Below are positions 27,579-38,048 of a DNA stretch of 64,000 bases, one piece after another. Numbering within the stretch: the first letter of the stretch is position 1; each line of letters opens with the position of its first letter. The DNA is from Mesorhizobium sp. 65-26. GTDB lineage: Bacteria; Pseudomonadota; Alphaproteobacteria; Rhizobiales; Rhizobiaceae. Position numbers and translations under genes: made by a program. The stretch lies in the NCBI GenBank assembly GCA_001899205.1, contig MKVL01000010.1, positions 639,914-703,913 on the forward strand. The letters are read 5' to 3'. The notes under the pieces are model-generated. The model was not told where the DNA came from, made no database searches, and saw only the letters and a list, made by a program, of their open reading frames with translations.

Positions 27579-28705
27579 TGTCGAGGGGCGTCATTCTTCT
27601 CGCGGCCGGCGGCACGGGCGGACATCTGTTCCCTGCCGAGGCGCTGGCGCATGAGCTTGCCGCGCGCGGCTGGGCAGTGCACCTGGCGACGGACGACCGC
27701 GCCGAGCGGTTCGCCGGCCAGTTTCCCGCGGCCGCCATCCATCCCATCAAGTCGGCGACCTTGGGATCGAAGAACCCGGTGGCGCTGCTTGCCTCGTTCT
27801 GGCGCATCTGGAGCGGCGTCAGGCAGGCGTCCGCCGTGATCGGCAGGATCCGCCCGCAGGCGGTCGTCGGCTTCGGCGGCTACCCGACGCTGCCGCCGCT
27901 TTACGCCGCCACGCGCCGCCGCGTGCCGACGATGATCCATGAGCAGAATGCGGTGATGGGGCGCGCCAACAGGGCGCTCGCCGCCCGCGTCGATGCCATC
28001 GCCGGCGGTTTTCTGCCGCAGGATGCGAGTGCCGCCGGCGCCAAGACGGTGACCACTGGAAATCCCGTGCGGCCGCAGGTGATCGAGGCAGCGAAGACGC
28101 CCTATGTCGCGTCCAGTGCCGGCCAGCCGTTCCGGCTGCTGGTGTTTGGCGGCAGCCAGGGCGCGCAGTTCTTTTCCGACGCCGTGCCGGCGGCGATCGC
28201 GCTGCTTCCTGAAGCACAACGCCGGCGGTTTTCGATCACGCAGCAGGCCCGCGCCGAGGATGTCGAGCGCGTCAAGGCAGCTTACGCGCGCCTCGGCATC
28301 GAGGCGGCGGTCTCGCCCTTTTTCACCGACATGGCCGCGCGCATCGCCGCCGCCCATCTGGTCATGTCGCGCTCCGGCGCCTCGACCGTATCGGAGATCG
28401 CCGTGATCGGCAGGCCAGCGCTACTGGTGCCTTACCCGCACGCGCTCGACCATGACCAGGCGGCGAACGCGGCGGCTCTCGCGGCGGCCGGCGGAGCGCA
28501 GGTGCATCCGCAGTCGACGCTCTCGCCGGAGCGGGTTGCGGCCTTGATCGGCGAGCTGATGGACGATCCGGCCCGGCTGGCGAGCATGGCGGCGGCGGCG
28601 CGCTCGGCCGGCAAGCCGGACGCCACGCGGTTGCTCGCCGATCTGACAGAGGCTATTGCGTCGAAAAAGACGGTCGCCGAATTCAGGAAGGAAAAGAACG
28701 CATGA
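27575..28705 (+). CDS. murG: Lipid II synthase MurG (GlcNAc transferase)
   Basis: A 376-residue GT-B glycosyltransferase on the inner face of the membrane, converting lipid I to lipid II. The N-terminal glycine-rich loop is [16 protein letters not shown]; further family motifs are [20 protein letters not shown], the second Gly loop VFGGSQGAQ, and [11 protein letters not shown] for UDP-GlcNAc binding. A second ATG at codon 2 is also possible. It overlaps ftsW and murC by 4 bp each. Confidence 0.95.
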   Translation: MMSRGVILLAAGGTGGHLFPAEALAHELAARGWAVHLATDDRAERFAGQFPAAAIHPIKSATLGSKNPVALLASFWRIWSGVRQASAVIGRIRPQAVVGFGGYPTLPPLYAATRRRVPTMIHEQNAVMGRANRALAARVDAIAGGFLPQDASAAGAKTVTTGNPVRPQVIEAAKTPYVASSAGQPFRLLVFGGSQGAQFFSDAVPAAIALLPEAQRRRFSITQQARAEDVERVKAAYARLGIEAAVSPFFTDMAARIAAAHLVMSRSGASTVSEIAVIGRPALLVPYPHALDHDQAANAAALAAAGGAQVHPQSTLSPERVAALIGELMDDPARLASMAAAARSAGKPDATRLLADLTEAIASKKTVAEFRKEKNA

Positions 28706-30108
28706 AGATGCCGCGCACGATAGGGCTGGTGCATTTCATCGGCATTGGCGGCATCGGCATGAGCGGTATCGCCGAGGTCCTGCACAATCTCGGCTACAAG
28801 GTCCAGGGCTCCGACCAGTCCGACAGCGCCAATGTGCAGCGCCTTCGTGAGAAAGGCATCGAGTGCTTCGTCGGCCACAAGGCCGAAAACCTCGGCGATG
28901 CCGAGGTGGTCGTGGTCTCGACCGCGATCAAGAAGTCCAACCCGGAGCTGAAGGCCGCGCGCGAGAAGCTGCTTCCGATCGTGCGGCGCGCCGAGATGCT
29001 GGCCGAGCTGATGCGCTTCCGCCAGGCGGTGGCGATCGGCGGCACGCACGGCAAGACGACGACCACCTCCATGGTCGCGACATTGCTCGAGGCTGGCGGG
29101 CTCGACCCCACCGTCATCAATGGTGGCATCATCAACGCCTACGGCACCAATGCGCGCATGGGCGACGGCGAGTGGATGGTGGTCGAGGCAGACGAGAGCG
29201 ACGGCACTTTCCTCAAGCTGCCGGCTGACATCGCCGTCGTCACCAATATCGATCCCGAACATCTCGACCACTACGGCAGCTTCGACAAGGTGCGCGAGGC
29301 GTTCCGTCAGTTCGTGGAGAATGTGCCGTTCTACGGTTTCGGCGTTATGTGCACCGACCATCCCGAGGTGCAGGCGCTGGTCGGGCGCATCGAGGATCGC
29401 CGCGTCATCACCTATGGCGAGAACGCGCAGGCCGACGTGCGCTTCACCAACCACCGCGTCGACGGTCCGGCCTCGGAGTTCGATGTCGTGATCCGCGATC
29501 GCAAGAGCGGCGGCGAGACGACGATCGCGGGCCTGCGCCTGCCAATGCCCGGCCGCCACAACGTCTCCAACGCCACTGCCGCCATCGCGGTGGCGCACGA
29601 GCTCGGCCTTTCGGCCGAGGCGATCAAGAAGGGCCTTTCCTCCTTCGCCGGCGTGAAGCGCCGCTTCACGCACACGGGCTCGTGGAACGGCGTCGACATG
29701 TTCGACGACTACGGCCACCATCCGGTCGAGATCAAGGCGGTGCTGAAGGCCGCGCGCGGCGCCACCAAGGGTCGCATCATCGCTGTCGCCCAGCCGCATC
29801 GCTTCTCCCGTCTGCATGATCTGTTCGACGAGTTCTCCGTCTGCTTCAACGACGCGGACACCGTGATGGTGGCGCCAGTCTACGCCGCCGGCGAGGAGCC
29901 GATCGACGGCGTGACGTCGGATGCGCTGGTGTCGCGCATCCGCGCCGGCGGGCACCGCGATGCCCGCTACATCCAGGGACCCGAGGCCATTGCGCCGATC
30001 GTTCGCGATCTGGCAAGGCCCGGCGACTTCGTCGTCTTCCTCGGCGCCGGCAACATCACCCAATGGGCCTACGCACTGCCCAAGGAACTCGGCGGTACGC
30101 CGTCATGA
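28702..30108 (+). CDS. murC: UDP-MurNAc:L-Ala ligase MurC
   Basis: A 468-residue Mur ligase, first of the amino-acid-adding enzymes. N-terminal [16 protein letters not shown], ATPase loop [34 protein letters not shown], and [10 protein letters not shown] in the C-terminal part are all typical. Start ATG 28702 overlaps the murG stop; the stop overlaps the murB start (TCATGACG). Confidence 0.95.
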   Translation: MKMPRTIGLVHFIGIGGIGMSGIAEVLHNLGYKVQGSDQSDSANVQRLREKGIECFVGHKAENLGDAEVVVVSTAIKKSNPELKAAREKLLPIVRRAEMLAELMRFRQAVAIGGTHGKTTTTSMVATLLEAGGLDPTVINGGIINAYGTNARMGDGEWMVVEADESDGTFLKLPADIAVVTNIDPEHLDHYGSFDKVREAFRQFVENVPFYGFGVMCTDHPEVQALVGRIEDRRVITYGENAQADVRFTNHRVDGPASEFDVVIRDRKSGGETTIAGLRLPMPGRHNVSNATAAIAVAHELGLSAEAIKKGLSSFAGVKRRFTHTGSWNGVDMFDDYGHHPVEIKAVLKAARGATKGRIIAVAQPHRFSRLHDLFDEFSVCFNDADTVMVAPVYAAGEEPIDGVTSDALVSRIRAGGHRDARYIQGPEAIAPIVRDLARPGDFVVFLGAGNITQWAYALPKELGGTPS

Positions 30109-31070
30109 CGCGTGGCCAGGCCCTGATCGAGAAGCTCGGCGGCCGGCTTGCCGGCCTGCGCGGCCGCATCACGCCCGATGCCGAGATGGACAAGATCACC
30201 TGGTTTCGCGCCGGTGGCCTGACGGAAGCGCTGTTCCAGCCCGCCGACGAGGAAGACCTCGCCGCTTTCCTGCGCGCGGTGCCCGAGGAAATACCGCTCA
30301 CCATAGTCGGTGTCGGCTCGAACCTGCTGGTGCGTGACGGCGGCATTCCGGGCTTCGTCGTCAGGCTGTCGGCCAAGGGGTTCGGCGAGGCCGAGGTCAC
30401 CGGAGCGACGACGATCAGGGCGGGCGCCGCGACACCGGACAAGCGTGTGGCGGCGGTGGCCTACGAAGCCGGCATCGGCGGGTTCCACTTCTACCATGGC
30501 ATTCCGGGCGCCATAGGCGGCGCGCTGAGGATGAATGCCGGCGCCAACGGCGTCGAGACGCGCGAACGCGTCGTCGAGGTGCGCGCGCTCGACCGCAAAG
30601 GCAACGCCCACACGCTCAGCAATGCCGACATGGGCTACGCCTATCGCCATTCGTCCGCGCCCGCCGGGCTGATCTTCACCTCGGCCCTCTTCGAGGGGCA
30701 GGTGCAGGACAAGGCCGAGATCAAGGCGGCGATGGATGCCGTGCAGAACCACCGCGAGACCGTACAGCCGATCCGCGAGAAGACTGGCGGCTCGACCTTC
30801 AAAAATCCGGAAGGCACCTCGGCCTGGAAGGAGATCGACAAGGCGGGATGTCGGGGGCTGATGATCGGTGGCGCGCAGATGTCGCCGATGCATTGCAACT
30901 TCATGATCAACACCGGAACCGCGACCGGTTACGACCTCGAATATCTCGGCGAGACGGTGCGCGCGCGGGTGCTGGAGAACTCAGGCATCCGGCTGCATTG
31001 GGAGATCAAGCGGCTCGGCAACTTCCGCCCCGGCCACGCCGTGCAGGAGTTCCTCGGGCAACTGCTCTAG
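30105..31070 (+). CDS. murB: UDP-N-acetylenolpyruvoylglucosamine reductase MurB
   Basis: A 321-residue FAD-dependent reductase producing UDP-MurNAc. FAD-binding motifs: [29 protein letters not shown], and the catalytic region YAYRHSS; the C-terminal GSTFKNPEG and [10 protein letters not shown] mark a type I MurB. The frame is open upstream to 30063, but ATG 30105 overlaps the murC stop and suits the family N-terminus. The stop TAG sits inside the string CTCTAGAG, the same context as at the ends of other genes next to RIME-like repeats. Confidence 0.95.
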   Translation: MTRGQALIEKLGGRLAGLRGRITPDAEMDKITWFRAGGLTEALFQPADEEDLAAFLRAVPEEIPLTIVGVGSNLLVRDGGIPGFVVRLSAKGFGEAEVTGATTIRAGAATPDKRVAAVAYEAGIGGFHFYHGIPGAIGGALRMNAGANGVETRERVVEVRALDRKGNAHTLSNADMGYAYRHSSAPAGLIFTSALFEGQVQDKAEIKAAMDAVQNHRETVQPIREKTGGSTFKNPEGTSAWKEIDKAGCRGLMIGGAQMSPMHCNFMINTGTATGYDLEYLGETVRARVLENSGIRLHWEIKRLGNFRPGHAVQEFLGQLL

Positions 31071-31195
31071 AGTCTCGGTTTCCGCGCGGCGTCTTCGCGT
31101 GGCGCACCGGAAAGCGCCGCGGCATTTCAATTCCGCCAAATCCGCGCGACGCCCCAGCGATCTCGCCTGGGCGCGGTGCGTGTTCGGCCGGAAAC

Positions 31196-31235
31196 GGCGC
31201 CCTTTGCTTCATGCATCACATGAAGAACGGGCGCC
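31196..31235. repeat. Composite inverted repeat downstream of murB
   Basis: GGCGCCC (31196-31202) pairs with GGGCGCC (31229-31235), and inside it TTCATG (31208-31213) pairs with CATGAA (31219-31224) around a 5-nt loop, with a 5/4-nt internal loop between the stems. No T run follows, so a standard terminator is unlikely. Confidence 0.6.
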
Positions 31236-31295
31236 CGGATCGCAGGTGCCGCCGCGTCGATGCCGATCAACTTTTCGATCATTTTCACGGAAAGT

Positions 31296-31515
31296 GAATC
31301 TCTCGGAATCATAAGCACTTGTCACGGAATCAACTCTCTGATTCTTTACTCCCAAGCGTTTCCTGTTGAGTCGTTTGAACGTGTTTCCTCGGTGCCCCTC
31401 CCGGGTTGCTCCGCAGGGTTCGGACTTGTCCACGGGAAGCCTGGGGATTCGGGGCGAAGTGTTCGGATTGTTGTGTGCGCGTGATCCTGTTGGAGAACGA
31501 GCGGCTCTTCGATTC
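31296..31515. promoter_or_regulatory. Cluster of seven GANTC (CcrM) methylation sites before ddl
   Basis: GANTC occurs at 31296, 31306, 31327, 31340, 31368, 31446 and 31511; the first five fall within 77 bp. CcrM methylates the adenine of GANTC in alphaproteobacteria, and hemimethylation at replication can time division-gene expression. About one site per 256 bp is expected by base-composition-blind chance. Confidence 0.65.
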
Positions 31516-31556
31516 ATGCTCGATGCAGGCCTGCCGTGAGAGGGATGACGGGAAAG

Positions 31557-32483
31557 ATGAAAAACAAGCATGTGGCCGTCTTGCTGGGTGGTTTCTCGTC
31601 CGAGCGGCCTGTGTCCCTGTCGTCCGGAAATGCCTGTGCCGCCGCGCTCGAGGCGGAGGGGTATCGCGTCACCCGGGTTGATGTGGGGCGTGACGTCGGC
31701 TCCGTGCTTGCCGAGCTGAAGCCCGATGTCGCCTTCAACGCGCTGCATGGTCCTTTCGGCGAGGACGGCACCGTTCAAGGTGTTCTCGAATTCCTCGGCA
31801 TTCCCTACACCCATTCTGGCGTTCTCGCTTCCGCGCTCGCCATGAACAAGGAGCAGGCCAAGAAGATCGCCAAGGCGGCGGGCATTCCGGTCGCGGAATC
31901 GCGTGTCGTCAACCGCTTCGCCGTCCAGAACACGCACCCGATGAGGCCGCCCTATGTGGTGAAGCCGGTCAATGAGGGATCGAGCTTCGGCGTCGTCATC
32001 GTGCATGAAGGGCAGTCGCATCCGCCTCAGCTGATCGGTTCGCCGGAATGGAAGTACGGCGATACGGTGATGGTGGAGCGTTACGTCCACGGGCGCGAAC
32101 TGACCTGCGCCGTCATGGGCGATGTCGCGCTTGGCGTCTGCGAGATCATTCCGACGGGGCATTCCTTCTACGACTACGATTCAAAATATGTGCCTGGCGG
32201 CTCAAAGCACGAATGCCCCGCGAAAGTTTCACCGAATATTTACCAAAAGATACAAACACTGGCTCTGAAGGCTCACCAAGCGATCGGCTGCCGCGGGGTT
32301 TCCCGGTCGGACTTCCGTTACGACGACCGTCACTCCGAAAACGGCGAGATTGTCTGGCTCGAGGTTAACACTCAGCCCGGCATGACGCCGACGTCCCTGG
32401 TGCCCGAAATCGCCGCGCAAGCGGGGCATTCGTTCGGTGAGTTGTTGAGTTGGATGGTGGAGGACGCTTCGTGTCTGCGTTGA
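31557..32483 (+). CDS. ddl: D-alanine:D-alanine ligase Ddl
   Basis: A 308-residue ATP-grasp ligase making the D-Ala-D-Ala used by MurF. Family signatures: [16 protein letters not shown] near the N-terminus, [16 protein letters not shown] (about 65-80), [15 protein letters not shown], and [18 protein letters not shown] with metal-binding residues near the end. Starts at 31536 (GTG), 31545 and 31557 share the frame; 31557 gives the usual N-terminus [12 protein letters not shown] and is chosen, though spacing from GGGAAAG is tight. The 3' end overlaps ftsQ by 13 bp. Confidence 0.93.
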   Translation: MKNKHVAVLLGGFSSERPVSLSSGNACAAALEAEGYRVTRVDVGRDVGSVLAELKPDVAFNALHGPFGEDGTVQGVLEFLGIPYTHSGVLASALAMNKEQAKKIAKAAGIPVAESRVVNRFAVQNTHPMRPPYVVKPVNEGSSFGVVIVHEGQSHPPQLIGSPEWKYGDTVMVERYVHGRELTCAVMGDVALGVCEIIPTGHSFYDYDSKYVPGGSKHECPAKVSPNIYQKIQTLALKAHQAIGCRGVSRSDFRYDDRHSENGEIVWLEVNTQPGMTPTSLVPEIAAQAGHSFGELLSWMVEDASCLR

Positions 32484-33412
32484 AATGGGGGCAAGGCGGG
32501 AGGAGGGGCGCGGCTGGGCCGTCGCTGTTCGGCCTGACGTTGTCTTTCGACCATTTCGTACTGCCTCGCATGCTTCGCCGTCCCGTGCGCATGCTGGGAC
32601 GCCTGAGTGATGGCGAGTTCCAGGCGCCGCCTTTCTCGGCGGCTATCCTCTCGGCTTCGCTGCTGGCGCTGGCCAGCGCCTATGGCTCCTATGTAGGCGG
32701 GCATGCCGATGGCATCATTCAGAGCGTCACCGCCCGCACCGGCTTTGCCGTGGACCAGATCAAGGTTGTCGGCAACCACGAGACGTCCGAGATCGACATA
32801 CTGGATCGGCTGGAACTCGATGGCTGGACTTCACTGATCGGCTTCGACGCCGAGGCCGCGCGCCAGCGTATCGCCACGCTGCCCTGGGTCGAGGTTGCCG
32901 CGGTCCGCAAGGTCTATCCGCATACGCTGGAAGTCCGGGTCGACGAGCGTGAGCCGTTCGCTCTGTGGCAGCAGGGCAACGAGGTTTCCGTCATCGAGCG
33001 GTCCGGTACGGTGATCGCGCCATTCTCGGGCGGCAAGCAGGCTCTGTTGCCGCTGCTCGTCGGGGTCGGCGCGCCGGCCAAGGCCCCCGACTTCATCGCC
33101 AAGGTCGAGAAATACCCGGAGCTCGCCTCGCGGGTGAAGGGCTATATCCGCATCGGCGAACGCCGCTGGGACCTGAAGCTGGACAACGGCATCACGATCA
33201 AGCTGCCCGAGGCCGATGAGGATCAGGCGCTCGCCAGCCTCGTCAAAATGGATCGAAACAACAGCCTTCTGACGCGCGATATCGCGGCCGTCGACATGCG
33301 GCTTCCCGATCGGCTCGTGGTCGAGCTTTCGGCTGAAGCGGCGACGCAGCGCCAGGCGGCCCTGAACGAAAAACCGAAGCTGGCGAAGCGCAAGCCGGAG
33401 ACAAAGATATGA
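32471..33412 (+). CDS. ftsQ: Cell division protein FtsQ
   Basis: A 313-residue bitopic divisome protein: basic cytoplasmic tail (1-55), one membrane segment (about 57-77), periplasmic POTRA domain (about 94-162, [20 protein letters not shown]) and the FtsQ/DivIB beta domain, ending in a Lys-rich tail. The upstream TTG at 32450 is in frame, but GTG 32471 is placed exactly 6 bp after GGAGGA and is the better start. It overlaps ddl by 13 bp and ftsA by 4 bp. Confidence 0.9.
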   Translation: MSALKWGQGGRRGAAGPSLFGLTLSFDHFVLPRMLRRPVRMLGRLSDGEFQAPPFSAAILSASLLALASAYGSYVGGHADGIIQSVTARTGFAVDQIKVVGNHETSEIDILDRLELDGWTSLIGFDAEAARQRIATLPWVEVAAVRKVYPHTLEVRVDEREPFALWQQGNEVSVIERSGTVIAPFSGGKQALLPLLVGVGAPAKAPDFIAKVEKYPELASRVKGYIRIGERRWDLKLDNGITIKLPEADEDQALASLVKMDRNNSLLTRDIAAVDMRLPDRLVVELSAEAATQRQAALNEKPKLAKRKPETKI

Positions 33413-34716
33413 GCTGGCTTGGCGGTCATGGCGATGGCTCCTCGCGCCGGTCCGGTACCCTGACGGTGCTGGATGTCGGCTCGAACAAGGTCTGCTGCAT
33501 GGTGGCCAAGCTGAAGCCGTGCGATGACGGCAAGCTGCTGCGCGGCCGCTCCCACCGCATCCAGGTGATCGGTATCGGTCACCAGAAGTCGCAGGGCGTG
33601 AAGTCGGGCGTGGTGGTCGATCTCGATCGCGCCGAGCATGCCATCCGCCTGGCCGTCGACGCCGCCGAGCGCATGGCCGGCCTTACGGTCGATTCGCTGA
33701 TCGTCAACATTTCCGCCGGCAGGCTGCGCAGCGATTCCTTCGCCGCCACCATCAATCTGGGTGGTCACGAGGTCGACGAGGCCGACATCAAGCGCGTGCT
33801 GGCCGTGGGCGCCAAGCAGGCGCTGAGAAGCGAGCGCGACGTGATCCATTCGCTGCCCGTTGCCTTCTCACTCGATGCCGAACGCGGCGTGCGCGACCCG
33901 CGCGGCATGGTCGGCGACCAGCTCGGCGTCGACATGCATGTGCTGACGGGCGACGCCGCGCCGCTGCGCAATCTCGAACTCTGCATCAATCGCTCGCACC
34001 TTTCGGTCGAGCGCATGGTGGCCACGCCCTATGCCAGCGGCCTGGCGTCGCTGGTCGACGACGAACTGGAGTTGGGCGCGGCCTGCATCGACATGGGTGG
34101 CGGCACCACGACCATCTCGGTGTTCTCGGAAGGCAAGTTCGTGCACGCCGATGCGATCGCCATCGGCGGCAACCACGTGACCCTCGACCTTGCCAAGGGG
34201 CTGTCGACCTCGCTCGATGCCGCCGAGCGTCTCAAGGTCATGCACGGATCGGCGCTGCCCGGCAGCGCCGACGATCGCGATCTGATTTCGGTCCATCCCG
34301 TCGGCGACGAGGGCGATGTTCCGTTGCAGATCCCGCGCTCGGTGATGACGCGCATCGTGCGCGCCCGCATCGATGAAACCCTCGAACTGCTGCGCGACCG
34401 GCTGAACAAGTCCGGCTACGGCAATGCCGTGGGCAAGCGCGTCGTGCTCACCGGTGGCGCCAGCCAGCTTGCCGGCCTGCCGGAAGCCGCTCGCCGCATC
34501 CTCGGGCGCAATGCCCGCGTCGGTCGCCCGCTCGGCGTGGCGGGCCTGCCGGAAGCGGCCAAGGGGCCTGCTTTCTCGACCCCGGTCGGATTGCTGATCT
34601 ACCCGCAGATGGCGAGTTTCGAGAGCCATGCTGTGAAGGGAATTTCCGGTCTCAAGATGACCGGAACTGGTGGAAAACTGCATCGCATGAGTCAGTGGTT
34701 GAGAGACAGTTTCTAG
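33409..34716 (+). CDS. ftsA: Cell division protein FtsA
   Basis: A 435-residue actin-like ATPase tethering FtsZ to the membrane. Phosphate-1 motif [10 protein letters not shown], the inserted 1C (SHS2) domain around 95-190, phosphate-2 [14 protein letters not shown], and adenosine motif [12 protein letters not shown]. The C-terminus carries the amphipathic membrane-targeting helix [12 protein letters not shown]. The ATG overlaps the ftsQ stop; ftsZ follows after 65 bp. Confidence 0.95.
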   Translation: MSWLGGHGDGSSRRSGTLTVLDVGSNKVCCMVAKLKPCDDGKLLRGRSHRIQVIGIGHQKSQGVKSGVVVDLDRAEHAIRLAVDAAERMAGLTVDSLIVNISAGRLRSDSFAATINLGGHEVDEADIKRVLAVGAKQALRSERDVIHSLPVAFSLDAERGVRDPRGMVGDQLGVDMHVLTGDAAPLRNLELCINRSHLSVERMVATPYASGLASLVDDELELGAACIDMGGGTTTISVFSEGKFVHADAIAIGGNHVTLDLAKGLSTSLDAAERLKVMHGSALPGSADDRDLISVHPVGDEGDVPLQIPRSVMTRIVRARIDETLELLRDRLNKSGYGNAVGKRVVLTGGASQLAGLPEAARRILGRNARVGRPLGVAGLPEAAKGPAFSTPVGLLIYPQMASFESHAVKGISGLKMTGTGGKLHRMSQWLRDSF

Positions 34717-34781
34717 TTGACGGGGACAGCCCCAAAGCGGCCGCGGCGGCGAAGCGGCGGGAAAGGCAAAGGACGAACACT

Positions 34782-36488
34782 ATGACCATCAATCTGAAAA
34801 AGCCGGACATTACCGAGCTTAAGCCGCGCATCACCGTCTTCGGTGTCGGCGGCGGCGGTGGCAATGCGGTCAACAACATGATCACCGCCGGTCTGCGCGG
34901 CGTCGAGTTCGTGGTGGCGAACACCGACGCGCAGGCGCTGACGATGTCCAAGGCGGAGCGGTTGATCCAGCTTGGCGCGCATGTCACCGAGGGGCTCGGT
35001 GCCGGGTCGCAGCCGGAGGTCGGACGCGCGGCCGCCGAGGAGTGCATCGACGAGATCATCGATCACCTGACCCACACCCACATGTGCTTCGTCACCGCCG
35101 GCATGGGCGGCGGCACCGGCACGGGCGCCGCCCCGGTGGTTGCCCGCGCGGCGCGCGAAAAGGGCATCCTCACCGTCGGCGTGGTCACCAAGCCGTTCCA
35201 CTTCGAGGGCCAGCGCCGCATGAAGACGGCCGACATGGGTATCGAGGAACTGCAGAAGTGCGTCGATACGCTGATCGTCATCCCCAACCAGAACCTGTTC
35301 CGGCTGGCCAATGACAAGACCACCTTCGCCGACGCCTTCGCGATGGCCGACCAGGTGCTCTACTCGGGTGTCGCCTGCATCACCGACCTGATGGTCAAGG
35401 AAGGCTTGATCAATCTCGACTTCGCCGACGTCCGTTCGGTGATGCGCGAGATGGGCAAGGCGATGATGGGCACCGGCGAAGCTTCGGGCGAGGGTCGCGC
35501 GATGGCCGCCGCCGAAGCCGCGATCGCCAACCCGCTGCTCGACGAGACCTCGATGAAGGGCGCCAAGGGCCTGCTGATCTCCATCACCGGCGGTCGCGAC
35601 CTCACCCTGTTCGAAGTCGACGAAGCCGCGACCCGCATCCGCGAGGAGGTCGACCAGGACGCCAACATCATCCTCGGCGCCACCTTCGACGAAGAGCTCG
35701 AGGGCGTGATTCGCGTGTCTGTCGTTGCGACGGGCATCGACAAGTCGGCGGCCGAAATCGCCGCCGCTCCGATCTCGATCCGCGCCGCGCAGCCGCAGCA
35801 GAAGCCGGTCAGCCGCCCGGCGGCCGTCGTCGAGAGCCGTCCGGCGCCCATGCAGCAGCCTGTTTACGAGCAGCGCGCCGCCGTCGATCCGGTGGCGGAG
35901 GCGATCCAGCAGGCTGAAGCCAATGCCGCCGCGATGGCACAGCACGCCCGTCCGGCGCCGGTGGCGCATGACGAGTTCCGTCCGCAGAGCAAGATCTTCC
36001 AGGCTCCGCCGCAGCCCCAACCTCAGCCGCAGCCGATCGCTCAGCCCGTCGTGCAGCAGGTGATGCAGCCGGCGCCGCAGCCGCGCGAAGTGTTCCAGCA
36101 TCGCGAGGCGCCGCAGCCGGTTGCCATGGCGCCGCAGCGCATGCCGCGCGTCGAGGACTTCCCGCCGCTGGTCAAGGCCGAGGTTGATGCCAAGAGCGGC
36201 TCGGTCGGTCATGACAATGGCGGCCCGATGGGCCTGCTGCGTCGCCTGAAGGACGGCCTGACCCGCCGCGAGGAAGAGCCTGCTCGCCTGCAGCCGGCCC
36301 AGCCGCGCGAACCGAAGCTGCGCCAGGCCCCGCCGGAAGTGCGCCGCCTCGCCAGCCAGGATTCGCAGCTTTACGCGCCGCGCCGCGGCCAGCTCGATGA
36401 TCAGGGCCGCCTGACGCCGCAGACCAGGGCGACTCACGACGACGACCAGCTCGAGATCCCGGCCTTCCTGCGCCGGCAGGCGAACTGA
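34782..36488 (+). CDS. ftsZ: Cell division GTPase FtsZ
   Basis: A 568-residue tubulin-like GTPase that forms the Z ring. The tubulin signature GGGTGTG is at 109-115, and the T7-loop region FADVRSVM is present. The GTPase core ends near residue 320; a disordered Q/P/A-rich linker of about 200 residues follows, typical of Rhizobiales, ending with the conserved C-terminal peptide [11 protein letters not shown] that contacts FtsA and other partners. The ATG at 34782 has AAAGGA 8 bp upstream; the longer frame from 34695 overlaps ftsA and is rejected. Confidence 0.97.
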   Translation: MTINLKKPDITELKPRITVFGVGGGGGNAVNNMITAGLRGVEFVVANTDAQALTMSKAERLIQLGAHVTEGLGAGSQPEVGRAAAEECIDEIIDHLTHTHMCFVTAGMGGGTGTGAAPVVARAAREKGILTVGVVTKPFHFEGQRRMKTADMGIEELQKCVDTLIVIPNQNLFRLANDKTTFADAFAMADQVLYSGVACITDLMVKEGLINLDFADVRSVMREMGKAMMGTGEASGEGRAMAAAEAAIANPLLDETSMKGAKGLLISITGGRDLTLFEVDEAATRIREEVDQDANIILGATFDEELEGVIRVSVVATGIDKSAAEIAAAPISIRAAQPQQKPVSRPAAVVESRPAPMQQPVYEQRAAVDPVAEAIQQAEANAAAMAQHARPAPVAHDEFRPQSKIFQAPPQPQPQPQPIAQPVVQQVMQPAPQPREVFQHREAPQPVAMAPQRMPRVEDFPPLVKAEVDAKSGSVGHDNGGPMGLLRRLKDGLTRREEEPARLQPAQPREPKLRQAPPEVRRLASQDSQLYAPRRGQLDDQGRLTPQTRATHDDDQLEIPAFLRRQAN

Positions 36489-36511
36489 GCTGTTAACGTG
36501 ATGTAACAATT

Positions 36512-36547
36512 GTTAACAGGCGAGCAAGAAATTGTTCGCCTGTTAAC
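36512..36547. repeat. 12-bp perfect inverted repeat between ftsZ and lpxC
   Basis: GTTAACAGGCGA (36512-36523) and its exact complement TCGCCTGTTAAC (36536-36547) flank a 12-nt AT-rich centre. A further GTTAAC lies at 36492-36497, so three GTTAAC hexamers start 20 and 30 bp apart. A 12-bp perfect palindrome AAAAGCGCTTTT follows at 36551-36562. The structure could act as ftsZ terminator or as binding sites for a cell-cycle regulator. Confidence 0.75.
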
Positions 36548-36770
36548 GTAAAAAGCGCTTTTGAAACAAAGCCTTATGATGTGTTCCGGATGAGGGTTCG
36601 CGGTTACAAAGAGTAAGAAACCGTGATTTGGAGTCTCCCTGCCGGACCATTATCTTCCCGACCGACCGACGTCGGTTTGCCGGGATTTTCGGGGAAGTGG
36701 CCCTGCCTGCCGATTGAATCAAGAGCCGCAGCTTTGGGGTTGGAGAAGCGGACCTAGGCAGTTTAGGGCT

Positions 36771-37721
36771 ATGGGGATTGTCTTGCACGACTACCAGACG
36801 ACAGTGAAGACGCGCGCGGCGCTTACGGGCACCGGCGTTCACAGCGGCAAGGAAGTTTCCATCCACTTTCTCCCCGCCGATGCCGATACGGGCATCGTTT
36901 TCCACCTTTCCAAGGACGGCGAACCCGCCGGCGAATTCCGCGCCCTCGTTTCCGAGGTCGGCGCCACCGACCTTTGCACCATGCTGGGCGATCCCGCAGG
37001 CGAGCACATCGCCACGGTCGAGCACATCATGGCCGCCGTATTCGGGCTTGGCGTCGACAATCTGATCATCGAGATCGACGGTCGTGAAGTGCCGATCCTC
37101 GACGGCAGCGCGGCTGCCTTCGTCGAGGCCTTCGATGCCGCCGGCATCGAAGTCCTCCCGGTCAAGCGCCGCTACATCAGGGTGCTGAAGCCGGTTCGCA
37201 TCGAGAACGGCGCGTCATGGGCAGAATTCCGCCCCTATGGCGGTACTCGTTTCGAGGTCGAGATCGACTTCGAGAGCCCGGCTATCGGCCGTCAGCTTTT
37301 CGCATCGGACATCAGCGCCGACATCTTCCGCCGCGAGATCGCGCGTGCCCGCACCTTCGGCTTCATGAAGGATGTGGAGCGGCTTTGGGCGGCCGGCTAC
37401 GCGCTCGGCTCCTCGCTGGAGAATTCGCTGGTCATCGGCGACGATGACCGCGTCATCAACATGGGCGGGCTGCGCTACCCCAACGAATTCGCGCGCCACA
37501 AGACGCTCGACGCCATGGGTGACCTGGCGCTTGCCGGCGCGCGCTTCATCGGCTGCTTCCGCTCCTATCGCGGTGGCCACCGGCTGAATGCGGCGGCGCT
37601 TCGCCGCCTTCTGTCTGACCGCTCGGCCTTCGAGATCGTCGAGACCACGCGCCGCGAGCGCGGCCGTACCGCCGAGATGAATGCCGTCAACGCGCCGGTC
37701 TACGCTCCCTGGACGATCTGA
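36771..37721 (+). CDS. lpxC: UDP-3-O-acyl-GlcNAc deacetylase LpxC
   Basis: A 316-residue zinc enzyme, the committed step of lipid A synthesis. Motifs: LTGTGVHSGKEVSIHF near the start, zinc ligand region TVEHIMAAVFGLGVDN, EIDGREVPILDGS, RTFGFMKDVERLW, and C-terminal KTLDAMGDLALAG with the catalytic His in GGHRLN. The frame extends upstream to a TTG at 36714, but ATG 36771 gives the standard N-terminus MGIVLHDYQTTV; its ribosome site is weak. It is the last gene of the dcw-linked block, 282 bp from ftsZ. Confidence 0.95.
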   Translation: MGIVLHDYQTTVKTRAALTGTGVHSGKEVSIHFLPADADTGIVFHLSKDGEPAGEFRALVSEVGATDLCTMLGDPAGEHIATVEHIMAAVFGLGVDNLIIEIDGREVPILDGSAAAFVEAFDAAGIEVLPVKRRYIRVLKPVRIENGASWAEFRPYGGTRFEVEIDFESPAIGRQLFASDISADIFRREIARARTFGFMKDVERLWAAGYALGSSLENSLVIGDDDRVINMGGLRYPNEFARHKTLDAMGDLALAGARFIGCFRSYRGGHRLNAAALRRLLSDRSAFEIVETTRRERGRTAEMNAVNAPVYAPWTI

Positions 37722-38048
37722 TCTCGGCCGGAGCATTTCGTTGCCCTCCCGAATCGGTGGGGCGGCGCGGCGTCATGGGGCATGGCGACGACGGGGCTTT
37801 TGCCCGGTTTTACGGTCGGCCCATGTTGCATGAATACATCACCGGCAGTTCAAATCGCATGGATATTCGGCTCGCCCCGAGCCGCCACAAAAATGTGCGA
37901 TTGGCCGTCGATAGCGTTGCCGGGCAAGGCGATTATGGTTTATGGCTGCTGCCGTTGATTAATGCATGCTGCCTAAAAGAGGGTGCCGGGTTTTGGGACA
38001 GCGGCATGCAACGCGCATCAAGTAGCGCCGAAAGGGCGGAATTCAATC
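37722..38048. other. lpxC-bamD intergenic region
   Basis: About 327 bp without a supported gene. A weak GGGC-TTTT-GCCC hairpin followed by GGTTTTAC near 37795-37815 could be a poor terminator. The region from 37900 to 37980 is AT-richer (TTATGGTTTATGG, TTGATTAATGCATG) and probably contains the bamD promoter, but no -35/-10 pair is convincing. Confidence 0.4.

Larger units (their letters stand above)
31071..31556. other. murB-ddl regulatory gap
   Basis: This 486-bp gap divides the otherwise tightly packed dcw cluster. It holds a composite hairpin (31196-31235) and seven GANTC sites between 31296 and 31515, and is visibly less GC-rich from about 31260 to 31380. TTGTCCACG at 31426-31434 resembles a DnaA box at 7 of 9 positions. 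No credible protein gene is seen. It probably carries a promoter for ddl-ftsQAZ. Confidence 0.65.

Noticed and set aside
36551-36562. AAAAGCGCTTTT as an intrinsic terminator
   Set aside because: The stem is too short and has no hairpin loop of sensible size.
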